Shown here piece by piece: positions 12,474-24,248 of a stretch of 64,000 nt of DNA; the stretch's first letter is position 1, and each line of letters starts with the position of its first letter. This stretch comes from Nematostella vectensis (lineage: Eukaryota > Cnidaria > Anthozoa > Actiniaria > Edwardsiidae), in assembly GCF_932526225.1 (NCBI RefSeq), contig NC_064038.1, positions 15,679,575-15,743,574 on the forward strand, in the 5' to 3' direction. A program made the position numbers and the translations under genes. Under the pieces are notes generated by a model that was not told the DNA's origin, searched no databases, and saw only the letters and a program-made list of their open reading frames with translations.

Positions 12474-13875
12474 AATAAAACTACAATTCAGTGTTCCACC
12501 TTCGCAACTTTCTCCAGGAAATATAAAATGAAATAATCACATATTTTCATGTGAAGTTTTGCACATTTGCGGTGAGCATATTTAAACTTTTGACTTGATA
12601 ATTTTGTTATAATGGCTCTATGTCTTTTCGATTTCCTGAAATAGAATTACAAAGGGAAACGATACCCGATAAATTGCCACTTAAACAATTCTCGGATGGG
12701 TGTAGAAGATTTGTTAAATTTTAGATAAAAAATAATAATTTTAGATTAAATAAAACCCGTTACACGTTAATAACCATATATTAGAGTACATACAGACCAA
12801 GCTGATTATGCACATGCTATTGTTGCTCATGCAGCTGTAACTGATCTTGATTGTGTTCTGGTAGTTCTGTTGTGTTCTGTAACTGATCTTGATTGTGTTC
12901 TGGTAGAAGGTTTTTCTAACTTTGTGGTCTTTGGGAAGTGTTTGTCTATGAGTAAGAGGAATCTGTGGCCAATGGTGCTTGTGTTCTTGCTAAAAGGGGG
13001 TTGTACCAGATGATGTTGTTGCGCTGACGGTTCTCACGCCTTTTGTTTAACCATTTTTAAAATTTACTAACAAACATAAAACAAAATAAAAATAATTACA
13101 ACAGTGTTAAGCAATAATAGACAATTTCAACATTAGGAGAGATATGATAAGGAGAAATAATCAAAGTTTAAAATGATTCTTAATCTATCAATAATGTATC
13201 ATTAATTGCAATAACAATTTTAACAAAATGTTTAATGTTTTCATGAGTGACAACTCTCTTATAACTGCTACCAAGGCTAACATGACTATGAACTAACGTG
13301 ATATGGCATGGATGAATCTTACAGCATTTACTTTTGTTTTTGTTTGTTTATATAGAAGATAAAAGAAAGATGACGGTTCTCAACTACCAGCACATGTTTT
13401 ATTAGAAAACCCCACCAAGCACGCACTGCATGATGGTACAGTAGTTGAAGGACCTATGCACTCAAACTACTTAAATGATCCATTAAATTTGGATGCCAAA
13501 TTCTTTAAACAGAATCTGTTTGTGACAACCAAGCAGAATTGCGCTAATCTCTGGGGTTAAAATTATGTTTTCCCGATTGCCATTGCTAAATTTCTCTTTC
13601 AGGCAGCTGTGTAGTAGGTGGTATTATACTGCCGACTCATCTTTTGATATATTTATTTGAGTGCTTCCACGTTTTCTGTACACTCTCCTTTCATATCGAA
13701 TAGGGGTGGAGGTGGGTCATTGGAGGGTTTCTCTCTGATCTCTCCTCTACATCCATGACAGGATGTGGCACGGGGACTTTTCAAAAACATTACCTCATAG
13801 AGATTTCCATTCTCGGGAGTTCCGGTTTGAATGTCAGCCCAACCTCATGTGTTTCTTAGAGGTACCGTTCGGACC
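12474..13875. other. No gene recognised; one 30-bp direct repeat
   Basis: AT-rich DNA. The only structure seen is the repeat CTGTAACTGATCTTGATTGT.. (30 bp) at 12835-12864 and 12877-12906, separated by 12 bp. Confidence 0.55.
12835..12906. repeat. 30-bp direct repeat, two copies
   Basis: Identical 30-bp units at 12835-12864 and 12877-12906, separated by TTCTGTTGTGTT. Confidence 0.9.
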
Positions 13876-15524
13876 CTAATGGTTTGTCCTGTTTTTTTTT
13901 GTTTTTTGTTTGCCTGACCTTTTGGCAATTGAGCTATTGATAACACTATCTACATTTGGTCTGTATTGGGTCACATGTCTTTCCAAAATGTTTTGCTCCC
14001 TGGCTACAGCAATGGTGTGTGCACATATTCCGTGTGTCTGAAAACGGAAGCAATCATCATCACAAAATGTTTTTTTCATTTCATTGAATGCGTATTGTGT
14101 GTACTATTGGTTGCGACAGTGAAATTAAAAGAAATGCCCTTCCATCAGAAGAATGTTTGTTGATCCAACCTAGTTGTAAAATTTTCCTGCCATTAACCCA
14201 TGAGCCCTGTAAAAAGGCTGGCAGACCACTTAGTTAAAATCACCCAATACATCAGGAATGATATCAGCAGCAGTACCCTAGAACATGAAAGAAACCTTGG
14301 AATTACATTGATATAATGTCTGTTGATCAAGGGGGTTAAAAGTGGCAGTTTTGCAGAATGGATCCAGTTTATCCAGGTCCTTTCGACGAGCCTCTGTGCT
14401 AGGTGTTTGCCCTTGGAAGAGGGTCTATAGGGTCCCTTCTCTACAACTGCCAAGCGAACATTTTCCCTAACATCGTCAATCATAGTCTTGTAATTTTTAG
14501 GGCATCTAGCCATGACACCTTGATGCTAGTCCTGTTACCAGCTGTGGTCAATGCTTTAAATACTCTGATCTTGTTTTTATACTTAATGGGCACATTCAAT
14601 GGCATTGTTATAAAAAAAAAACCATCGCCAAAGCCAATTGCCTTTTTTACTGGAGGCAACATGCCCATTTTCATATCATCACTGATGTGGACCTTAAAGT
14701 ATTGCAAGAACTCATTGCCTTGATCTAGTTCACACCACTTTTCACCTAACACTTCTAACTTCAAGTTGAAATCTGCTATAGAATCACTATCTATCAAACC
14801 TTTTCTACAAGCCAGTTGACTACCAAAAATGTCCCCAATTATGGTTTTCTTGGAATCAGTGCTCATTTTAAGTGAAACCATTTGGGCCTCGCAGTTGTCT
14901 TAACATGCGCAGTAACGGGAACATTGATTGCACCCTCGAGGGGCTACAACAAACCCCTTAAGGATGAACCACGATCAAATCCTACAAACTTAGTGGATTC
15001 AAACTTTTCATTTTGCTGAACTAATTTATTATTATAAGAGAGTACCTGATCATAAGAGAAAACAACTCTCAGCACAGGGGTCCCCTGTGAATTTTTTTAT
15101 ACACATATTGTTTTGTGCAAGGTCCAGCAATGCTACAAATTCCTGTTCATTTTGTTTTACCTTAACTCTACTACGAGCATTGTTTACCTGCCCGATGTTT
15201 TTTGGAAGGGCTAAATCTGCTTCGCAGTTGATAGCCCCCTGCTTCCTTTGATATATCAGAGAAAATGGAGGAAGTTGAAGTGGATGTTGCATGAAAAGGT
15301 TCCCCAGTTCTCTTTCTCTTTTGAGTGCTCACACCATGCGGTTGGTTAAGGAAATAAAATTCCTGGAGACCATGATCTGATTCTTTTTCACTACTGTCTT
15401 TAATAGTTGTGGTAATTCGGCGATAGTCATCATATTCTGGATTTTTGTGACGCCAATATATGGTTGTCATGAGGGCTTCATCATCTTGGAGCATAGGCCG
15501 TTGGTCCTTTTTTCTGGACATCAT
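13876..15524 (-). pseudogene. MULE-type transposase gene with SWIM finger, internally deleted
   Basis: The minus-strand blocks occur in the order I recall for a cnidarian MULE/SWIM family. An N-terminal block (DEALMTTIYWRHKNPEYDDY, 15524-15171) is followed by LPKNIGQVNNARS and EFVALLDLAQNN (15292-15050). Next comes the region after the catalytic core (KKTIIGDIFGSQ..GLIDSDSIADF, 14881-14480), then ENVRLAVVEKGPYR (14513-14193). A SWIM-like finger (CDDDC..GICAHTIAVA, 14079-13876) ends the series. The catalytic core is missing between about 15000 and 14880, and the remaining blocks lie in different frames. The family name relies on memory of related proteins; the SWIM-type Cys/His pattern is visible directly. 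Confidence 0.65.
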
Positions 15525-15760
15525 GTATCCATTTATAACCTATTGAAAATCAAACAGAGTTATTCCCGACGTATTCCCAAAATTATGCTCAAATCTCACT
15601 TTACCTTGAAATGCAAAATCTTCCCTCCCCCTCAGGGTAATTAATAAACATTCCCTTGTTTAGAGGTGCCTGAACAGGAGGCTACCAACAGCCTAACCAT
15701 TCCTACTAGACATGTTAATCCCTGCCCCTTGTACTCCATTGAAGTGCAAAACATGTGCTT

Positions 15761-17462
15761 TCAATGTTTCGTCGAATCCATTTTTTCCAATAAATTATAA
15801 AGGAGCAAAAAGTAGCACAAATTTGGAGAGGCAAATAATACCTTTCCATCCTTTATCTTGTACACTTTGAGTGAATTGCCCAAGTTCCAAAACGTACCAT
15901 TGTCGGTCACAAGCCAGTCACCTTTGTGTTTCAGTTTCGACCTATCAACAATGAACTTCATGTCCTCCTCCACAGAGGGTGGCCTTTTCGTACAAATCAT
16001 TTTAGGATTGATTGCAAGGTGAAGCTTATCGAGCTTTGTCAGAGGTTGTCTTCCTTTTGTGCGGTAAGAAGATTTGGGATCGATGAGATGCCATCTTTCT
16101 TTTGCATCATCTCCTTTCCCGCCCTCTTTGCCTTTTGCATTTCTCTGTCATGTTGCCGCTTCTGTAAATCCACGTATGATGGTCCCCTGGTCCCTGGTAC
16201 CTGTTTTAATCCCTTTTAGTTCCACTTCAATAACAATGGTGTCCTGAACTTTGGCCATGCACACATCAAGAAGAGACATGATTGGTTGATTTGGGGCATT
16301 TTTTTGGGGAGAAGGCAGTAAAATAAATCCCCTTCTATCATGCCACCATGCAAGCCATGTATTTAAATAAGCTCTGGTGAGAGAATAATTGATAAATGCA
16401 TCTAATTTGGCTTTAGAGGTGTTGTAGGCTACAGCGGTTTCACTCATTAGCAACTCATCAGTTAGAAACTTGAATCGTTAAGCGCTGACCTCATCAAGCT
16501 TTCCTGTTTTTTAATTCCTTGAATCCTTAAAGTTGAATTTTTTTGCTTCAGTACCAAACACTGTATTAATTGCAGCCATGTTCAAGCCAGCCATGTCTGC
16601 ACCAGCCTGCTGGTGCGAATTGGTAGCTATCATCCTGTTTCACTTTTTGGAGGCCCTCATTGAAAAGAGTCCAGAAAAGTTTGACGTTTTTAGATGTTGA
16701 TTCCATTGTGCTTTCTTAGTAGAGGGTGATATAAATTTGCTGAGAGTGTTACAAACCCCCTGCAACGTTTTCTTTTACCATCAAAATCGCTTTTCCTTTA
16801 CCCATTTTGAATACAAAGGATGGTTTTTCTGGGTTCCCACGACTATCGTTAATCTTATAGATGTAGAACTGGTCATTCTTGTCGCAGTATTGTTTAAAAG
16901 TAATCACTGCTTCATAGTCATGTCCAACTGGCTGGAGGCAAATATCCTTTGGTAAAATGAAATTTATGTTTAGTGTGCAATCTTGTTATTGCCGTTAGGC
17001 ATGAAAGAGTCTGTCATAGAGCACTCTGACGGTTTGGATACTTGATTCAATGGATATATTCACGTTTAAACACGTTTTTCGTGTTTCAATACTTTTTAAT
17101 ATCTCTAACACATTTATATGTTCTAAAAGTACATCGACAACAAAAAAGAAACCTGTAAAAACCTTAGCTGCCATTATCTGCAGTACATTGCTACGTAGCC
17201 TGATGTTGACTGGATTTTGATTTCCAGCCCCGAATAACCCCCGTAACAAGTCTACTTTAAGATATGGATGATCCCCAACCCTATGTAAAATTCATTCTGT
17301 TGCGGCCTCAACTAATTCTGATTCTGACATGTATTTTTTGAAGGAAGGATTAAGCCTCTGGTAGGAAGCAAAGCCCTTTACACCAGCATAGTCCAGTCTA
17401 GCAGACTTGGCCTCTCTTATTGCACATTCCACCATTACTAGTATTTCTTCCTCGTCCACCAT
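15761..17462 (-). pseudogene. Second MULE-related gene, frameshifted
   Basis: It starts with an ATG at 17462 (MVDEEEILVMVEC). An in-frame TGA near 17290 and several frame changes follow. Recognisable blocks are FDGKRKRCRGFVTLS (about 16780), LFWTLFNEGLQ (about 16660), ADMAGLNMAAINTVFG (about 16590), ETAVAYNTSKAKLDAFI and WLAWWHDRRGFI (16453-16330), a Lys/Arg-rich helix (about 16150-16080), and a C-terminal block DWLVTDNGTFWNLGN (about 15900). The order is the one I recall for another cnidarian MULE-like family, distinct from the gene just downstream on the same strand. The two genes could be neighbouring insertions or one composite element; no shared inverted ends were found. Confidence 0.6.
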
Positions 17463-17593
17463 GCTAGTCTTCTGTGAAGAATAAATTCAGCAATAAATAT
17501 TGGAAATTTTCAGTAACTTGCAAGTCGGGAAGCCTGTAGACTATTTTTTTCAAAATAGCCAATCAGAGATGTCCATTATACAAGAGTATCTGT

Positions 17594-17596
17594 TAA
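17594..17596. repeat. Target-site duplication TAA (left)
   Basis: TAA directly before GGGACCAGTC; the same triplet follows the right end at 23461-23463. Confidence 0.75.
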
Positions 17597-17632
17597 GGGA
17601 CCAGTCATTATTTATCTATAGGGGGGGCTGGG
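17597..17632. repeat. Left terminal inverted repeat (36 bp)
   Basis: Matches the reverse complement of 23425-23460 at 35 of 36 positions. The difference is A versus G at the 24th base. Confidence 0.93.
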
Positions 17633-17714
17633 AGAAAAAAAGGGGGGGTCAAGGCCATTTTAAATTAGCAAAGAGGGGGGGTCATTGTATTTTAGGTACA
17701 ATAAACAGGGGGGG
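17621..17714 (+). repeat. Four G7 tracts in the left subterminal region
   Basis: Runs of seven G occur at 17621-17627, 17642-17648, 17675-17681 and 17708-17714. Three are followed by TCA, TCAT or CCAT. Four tracts within 94 bases could form a long-loop G-quadruplex; that is inference. Confidence 0.85.
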
Positions 17715-17894
17715 CCATCTTGTTAATCAGCATGATTTTTCAAAGAGTTGTTATATTGAAAACCAGTTAGATGAGATGTTATGTAGGATAAAGAATTGAC
17801 AATTTATGAAAATACCATTTGAATATCATGACATTTATCAATAATTTTCTGTAAAACAACAACATTTTCAACAAAAAGAGTGAACATCATCTTA

Positions 17895-19403
17895 TTAAAG
17901 TGCGGCAATGGTCTGCCCTATTATTGCAAGTGCATCGAGCGCAAAAAAGCCCTGATTGAATAGAAGGTCTAACTTCATGATGTCACAACTCTTCAACAGT
18001 CCTAAGGCCTCAGTGTTAATCTCATCCTCGCACACAGCATGTTGACTTTGTAAGGCTACATTATATCCATCAGGGAAGCAGAGAGTATAGGTAAACTCAT
18101 CTGTAAGCTTGACAATCAGTTTATGCATTGCAGTGTCTTCTCTTTTCCTTTTTCTTTTTTTGGCTTTGCAAGCATTTTCTTTTCTTCTTCTCTTTGCAAG
18201 ACTTGACTTTTTCTTTAAGCTTACGGAAGATAATGACTTATAGGTTACTCCAATACTGATAAGCTTAGACTTGGCATTTGTTATTGTATCAATAAGACCT
18301 TTTAAGTGCCCAATCTGAGATTCATAATACTTCTCCTGTTCCTTTGCCCATGCATGAGAGTGTCGTCCACTGGCTATGAATAGTTCACCATAACTATTTT
18401 CAGTTTCACTTTTTCGTGCAAGAAGTGCTTTTTCCAAACATGATAGCTCTTTGACTCCACGCTCGCAATTTGAAACATCAGCTGGACTGATGCATGGCAG
18501 AGAGCCCAAGTATTTACCAAAGCAAGCATTGTTATCATTACTCAAAATATAATTGAGTTTCTGTTCTATTTTCTCTGTCTCGGTCTTTGCTTCCCACCTC
18601 TTTCTTCTCTCTTTAAATAGGTACTCTTCAAATGCACAGTCACTCATATGGGGCTTTGCAGCTTCAAACATCTCTGGCAAGATTTCATTGAAATACTTAG
18701 TACGTGGGTGTTGAGGGTTTTCATACCAATATTTGGACTTTTGGTATGGCAATGGATCTCTTGTGGGTTGCTTTGAAGAACCTGGGAGAACTGGAGAAAA
18801 AGAGGATTAACAAAAATGACAATAAGTTTGACTGTGAGTAATAAAATACTCTGAAGTCTTGAATATGGGATAGAGGAAAATAAACAGATTAATATATAAG
18901 TGGAAATTAATAACCATGGGCTATCAAAATTTCTTTAAAATACATAAAAGTGCATGAACTATTATTGGGAACTTCAGAGTACAGTGTACATTATATTATG
19001 TAAGGTAAAAATATTCTAAATTCTAGTCTTTTTGTTCACAATAGCACTAAAGCAATTTGAATTTTTTGCAACAACAAAACTTGTTTATATCTTCATTTTA
19101 AAAAGATCTTAATATCAAAACTTTAAACATACCTGACTGAACTAAAGGTGTTTTGGTTTTGACTGCATCGAGTTTGTTGTTAATTGCTTTCTGTCTCATT
19201 GAAAGTTTGAGTTCTTCAATCTTGAGTAATATCTTTTTCCTTTGTCCTCTTTTCAAAATTCCTATTTCTTCCAACTCTTGGTCAGTTATTGTAGCAACAA
19301 CATCAAGATCATCGTATCCTTCGTCTACAAATAGGCTTTGAAACTCCGATAATCCACAATCATGGAGCCATTTAGTCACATTGTTTATCGCTTCATCCGC
19401 CAT
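17895..19403 (-). CDS. SAM-domain protein of the 5.86-kb element (two exons)
   Basis: Exon 1 (19403-19133) encodes a sterile alpha motif at about residues 6-66 (VTKWLHDCGLSEFQ..LFVDEGYDDL..LEEIGI..RGQRKKILLKI). SAM domains mediate protein-protein or nucleic-acid contacts. The intron 19132-18791 starts GTATGT and ends CTCCAG, and the phase is kept (271 + 896 bases give 389 codons with the stop). Exon 2 (18790-17895) is helix-rich and lysine-rich. A basic stretch at about 18130-18210 (KKKSSLAKRRRKEN..AKKRKRKRED) is a likely nuclear localisation signal, and the C-terminus is hydrophobic. No catalytic motif is seen. The gene starts 110 bp from the divergent gene, so the two probably share a promoter. 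I infer an accessory DNA-binding or partner protein. Confidence 0.85.
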
Positions 19404-19513
19404 CTTGAATAAGCGCCGAGTGGGGTCTGGAGACTAATGTCTTCCGTCGTTGTAACGCGGGCTCACTATAAAACTGTTTACTGAGGTTATATAATAACTA
19501 AAGCAGTCCAAAC
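19404..19513. promoter_or_regulatory. Bidirectional promoter region of the divergent gene pair
   Basis: These 110 bases lie between the two start codons. They must hold both 5' leaders and probably a shared promoter. TATATAATAACT near 19488 could be a TATA-like element for the plus-strand gene. Regulation is inferred from position only. Confidence 0.5.
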
Positions 19514-22500
19514 ATGGATGGTATAATGAATGCATCACTTGTTACAGAAAAGAATGTGGAAAACTCGCCTCTAGTTACTTCAACTGACACAACAACCAAT
19601 CCAAAAGTAACCAAACATGATATCCGCCTTAATAGTAAGTCCATCTCAGTGAATGAAACTAGCATAGATTTAAGAACTTCATTGCAGGCCTGTCAAGACG
19701 ATGGCTTGGCTTTTTTATTAAACTATCAATATCAAGAAGCAAGAAGGCTGGGACATATAAAAAAGGAGAAAAAACTTAAAGGTCTCCTTGAAATTCATAG
19801 TCACCTTCTACTGAAGCCAGATGTGGGCAATGCTAAGCACATTGGATATATTGACTTTGACACTGCATATGAACTGTATTGTGGACACCAAGAAAATGCT
19901 GTTGAGAAAAAAGACTTTAGAGACATTCTCCTGCACCCTGATTATGGTTTGCATGTACATATTGTAAACTTTCTTGAGTACAACAGACGGTGCATAATTT
20001 TAAAGACAAGTGAGCTGGATGTCCCAAATTTTGTTGCTGAGCTTCTTACCATGGTTACAAGTGAGAATGAGTATGTGCAAGAATACAGAGCTCGTTTTGA
20101 GATAAAAACAAACAGCTTGAAGTGTATTTTGAACTCGATGGACTCGGAATGGGATAGAAAATGTGCAAAACTTTTAATTGCAGCAAACCGGTCAAGAAAG
20201 GAAATTGAAGAGCTTGGCATTCATCCTGATTCTTTGGTGAAAAGTATGCAAAATGTAAAAGCTATTACCGAGGAAATAGAAAGAGCTAAGGTTGCTGCAG
20301 GTGACTGTGTTATGTTACGTTTGCGAGATAAGACAGAACATCTGAAATCTCAAATAGATGGATATACATCGCTCATTGGAAAGAAAAAATGGTGTTTGGA
20401 AAGATCATCTGATAAGTGAAGTCAAGGATAAATTGGATATTGCAAAGGAGCAACTTGATGACAATGCAAAATACATTAAATGTCTTGAGAACCCAGATGA
20501 AGCTGACAAGTATGTGAAGCAGAAAATACAACAGAGAGTAAAACGCACAGCAGAAAATCTGGTAGAGTCTCACAGGATGAAAAAACGAAAACTGGGTGCT
20601 GGTCCTAATCAACAACTTGATTCTTCAGATGAAGAGTTCATAGCCAAAGCTATTGAAGATAAAGCCACTTACCATGGCAGGAGGCATAATCCTGTGATGT
20701 TCACAAATAGACGCGTGAAGAAGGGAGATCTACTGACAATTGCTAATTACAGGCTACTCCAGAAAGGCAAGAAGTTAATAAAGTCTGCCACAACCCCTTG
20801 GAACAGATCCCGTCCAAAAAACGTCAGAAGTCGTCAAGCAAAATTGCATATTGGCAAAGGGTTATTTTGCACAAAAAAGCCACCGAAAGCAGAAGATTGT
20901 GATAACGAAAACACTCATCATCAGCGAAGTCACTGTAAAAATGTCCAACAATTCCTGTCCTCTGACAAGTCGAAGCAGAAGTTCAGCTTTATTAAATCTA
21001 TGGACGATAAGGCATACATACGACCTGGAACGTCAGGTAAACTTTGATAACAAACGAAAATAGTTTACTATAGTAGGTGGGCCACAATACTTGCCGGCGT
21101 AATCTTTTTAGTCATAGATATATACATATAATTTGCCAGTTATGCATCAATAATTGAGTGGTTGAGTAATCTAATGAAAAAGAAAAAAATTCAATTAATG
21201 AGTCCTTTAAATGTATCTTCCTAGAGGGACTTGAAAAGACTCGAAATACCAAGATTCTAACACTTAGCGGTGAAGGCGCAAGGCAGTTGCCGAAGTACGA
21301 CTGGCCAGAGAAAGCAGTTTATCAAACTCCCGCTGCACATAGAATAATGGAAAAAGAGAGTATAACTATGGACGATGAATCTGAAAAGCTGATAACCGTT
21401 AATGATAATCACATTGTTATCGTACGCCCAAAGTCATACGTGCCGTCATCAGGAACAATGTGGGCTAATGAGACTCATAGGTTAAGGTGTGTATACCCAG
21501 ATATGCACGAAGTTGAACCAGAAGATGCCTTCGTCAAGTATTCTGCAAATTTTCGCCAGTTTTGTTCTTCGTTGTATGGAGATGTATATTTACTCGACGA
21601 CATGACTATGGAAGAAGATCTCAAGAAGATGAGTGCATCGGAACCATGCCCTCACAAAGAATATGAGCTAAAACGTTTAACACATTTTCTACACAGAGTT
21701 GATATCTGCTTTGATGCAGTTGAGGTAACAAAGAATGTGATGAGTGAACAAGAATGCGAATTAATCAAGAACATTCAAAGCTCCATGATACCACTGATTA
21801 ACCATTGCTCCATAATTGTAGAGGCGCTTAGGAAGGATAACTGTCCAGAAATCGGCAGTTTTATGGATATGAAATCACAAGCTGATGAAATTCTAAAGCA
21901 CCTGGGTTCACTTAAGCTTCCGCAAGTCAAACCACGTTGGGCTGAGTTCACAGACGCTGGTCCAGGAGTGGGAGTTAACAATGTTGATGTTAAGGTTAGA
22001 AGTGCAGAGTTAGACAGGTTATACAACCGCGATTACCGTATCCGAGTACACCGTTCAAGGGGTGATAGTGGGCAGAATGAGGCGGAGCGCACAAACTCTG
22101 CAATTGGTGACGCTGTTGTTGATGGAGCCACTATCAAATGGGAACATTACAAACGTTTTCATGGAATGACGAAAGAGGAGATAGCTGATTTGACCATCGA
22201 AGAATTTGATGCACTCGAAGACCAAAGGATGGAACGGAATGCGTGGAGAATCACACACCAACTTGCTGAAAGAATTGACGGTGCGCCCGTGTTATCAGAT
22301 TTCATCAATGGTATAGCATCGGAAAGTCCAGATGATATGTTCTTCTTTAATGACAACTATCTGTCGCAATATACAAGTAAATCAAAGTCTCTTCGAGCAA
22401 CTGTGCCTGGTGCTTCTTATTTTGATAAGATATTCACGTTCATTGAACTACACCTGCAGACAGGGGAACTGTATACGGAATTTCTAAAGGAGTCATGCAA

Positions 22501-23287
22501 GAAAACACTGGGTACTTCATGTGAGTATTGTCTGAAAAATCCATGGAGCGGCCCAGTAATGACCCGTATACCAAGACCATTTCCAAGCGCCGATGATCTT
22601 CCAGAGTTCCATTACAAGAATGTTCATAGCACTCCACTCACAGACAGCAAGGGAAATGATCGTGGTCCAGATGACTGGCAGCCAAGAGCTAACATTAAGA
22701 AGTTATTTGAGCAAAAGAAATTGTCCCTCGAAGACAATGAAGAAATCAAGAAATTTTCCCAGGCATTTATTGTTGACGAAAAATATGTCAGATCCTATTT
22801 AGAACATCTATCGTCATTGGAAACCATCTCCAAAATCCGGGAAAAGCAACGCAAAGATGCAAGGCAAGAACGAAAAAAGAAGGAGGTTTCTGATTACAAC
22901 TGGCAGGAACTTATTGAGAATGGCAAGCTGCCATCACTTGTCGTTTCAGAACTTGATAAGTATTTGATCCATTATAACCTTTCAAAGACAGGGAAGAAAA
23001 AGGACAAAATCAGGCGCATTACCGTTCACTACTACAATCAGGATAGAAGAGCTGTGCCTGATGATCAACCTGTAGCAGATTTTGATCAACAATTTGGTTC
23101 TGAAGATAGTGAAAATGAAAGTGACAGTGATGAAGACCTCGTTTTGTGTGACAGCAGCAGTGACAGTGACAGTGATAGTAGTGATTGCGATGGCGATGAG
23201 GAAGGTGGCTCTGCAGAGGTACTTACATCTAGAAGTGGCCGAAAAACTACACAAAATTCAAGATTTGCTGATTTCGTTCTTTATTAG
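19514..23287 (+). CDS. Large SAP-domain protein with integrase-like motif, of the 5.86-kb element
   Basis: Exon 1 runs from ATG 19514 to 21036 and exon 2 from 21225 to 23287. The intron (GTAAAC..CTAG) keeps the phase and joins RPGTS to EGLEKTRN. Exon 1 is broken once: an extra A in a run near 20385 shifts the frame, and removing it joins SLIGKKNGVWKDHL. Residues before about 290 match nothing I know. Exon 2 contains EFTDAGPGVGVNN (Asp codon 21953) and GDSGQNEAERTNSAIGDA (Glu codons 22079 and 22085). Their spacing of about 44 residues resembles the second Asp and the Glu of integrase-type DDE enzymes. The first Asp is not identified. Near the C-terminus WQELIENGKLPSL..VSELDKYL fits a SAP DNA-binding motif, followed by an acidic Ser/Asp tail. 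I recall close uncharacterised relatives in corals and molluscs. The likely role is the transposase. Confidence 0.82.
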
Positions 23288-23315
23288 GTAGGTCTCAGGT
23301 GCCCCATTTTTTTTT

Positions 23316-23389
23316 GGGGGGGGGGGTCATCTTTTAAAATTATAATACGGAGGGGGGGCTATCTGCAATTTTCTTCAATTAAGGGGGGG
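23316..23389 (+). repeat. G-tracts in the right subterminal region
   Basis: Runs of G occur at 23316-23326 (11), 23352-23358 (7) and 23383-23389 (7). Two are followed by TCAT and CTAT as at the left end, so they are direct rather than inverted copies of the left tracts. Confidence 0.85.
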
Positions 23390-23424
23390 CTTTGACAAAA
23401 GTTTCACCTTTGACTGGAAAATTA

Positions 23425-23460
23425 CCCAGCCCCCCCCATAGATAAATAATGACTGGTCCC
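23425..23460. repeat. Right terminal inverted repeat (36 bp)
   Basis: Reverse complement of 17597-17632 with one mismatch; ends GACTGGTCCC. Confidence 0.93.
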
Positions 23461-23463
23461 TAA
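23461..23463. repeat. Target-site duplication TAA (right)
   Basis: TAA directly follows the right inverted repeat and matches 17594-17596. Three bases alone are weak evidence, but they coincide exactly with the ends of the inverted repeats. Confidence 0.75.
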
Positions 23464-24248
23464 CAATGATTGCAATAAAATCGCGCTAGTTAATCGTACT
23501 GTTTGCTATGATTCAAACCCCCTGAGAAATCTCTTATTTCTTGAAGAAATAAGCTCCTACTCAGTGCCTGTAAGGCACGGCTGAATTTTTCAATTTTAAA
23601 AACCAGCATTGATTTTGGTCGCGGGGGCCTAGGTACCATGTATCCTTGACAACACAACAGAGGCGCTGACGTGACGCTCTTCCAGCTATTATTCTTTTAA
23701 CCCTAACCACTTTCAGAAGTTATTGTAGGTCTTTATGTTTTTTTTTATGTATTTCAGAGATACTAAAGCTTGCTTTATGTTTTAACAGTTTGATTGATCC
23801 GTTTGGTTGGACTGAAGTTTGTTATTTTTTATTTTCATTAAAAGATTATAACTTAATTACCAAGTCTCGCCATCGAAAGCGTTTGTTCTAACGTCTTCAT
23901 CACTACCGGGTGGTTAATATTTTAGTTATTGGTTTTAATGACATAAGCATCCATAGAAATTGAATTTAGAAATTAGTCTCTAATTTGGGGGATTGGGGAC
24001 TATTTAACTAATTTTGAAACATTTTATTGAGGAGTTTAATGCGATTATTATTCGCAATTTGATCGTCACTTTTGAAAACTGTGGTGGCTCCTAAAAGAGC
24101 CGTTTGGTTTGTGTCTGTGTTTGATTCCTAAAAAAAAACATTGAACTTTGGAGCTTCTGGTTGAAATGTTGATCTTAGATAGGCCTCTTGTAAAACTGCT
24201 GGTCTGTAACTGGCTCTAAACCACTGGGGCTGAGGTGGATGCTTGGGT
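23464..24248. other. No gene recognised
   Basis: AT-rich spacer between the two-gene element and the next minus-strand gene. No repeats or motifs were recognised. Confidence 0.55.

Larger units (their letters stand above)
17597..23460. mobile_element. 5.86-kb two-gene DNA transposon, superfamily not recognised
   Basis: The element is bounded by 36-bp inverted repeats (GGGACCAGTCATTATTTATC at the outer edge) with one mismatch, and by a TAA duplication. Inside are two divergent, spliced genes separated by 110 bp: a SAM-domain protein on the minus strand and a large protein with an integrase-like D/E motif and a SAP domain on the plus strand. Both gene ends lie within about 300 bp of the inverted repeats, so almost all of the element is coding. 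Divergent genes and a 3-bp TWA-type duplication recall PIF/Harbinger, but neither protein shows Harbinger DDE or Myb motifs that I can see. G-tracts of 7-11 bases lie just inside both ends. Confidence 0.85.

Noticed and set aside
17594-17600. TTAA duplication (piggyBac or Kolobok type) for the 5.86-kb element
   Set aside because: The left flank reads TTAA but the right flank reads TAAC, so only TAA is shared.
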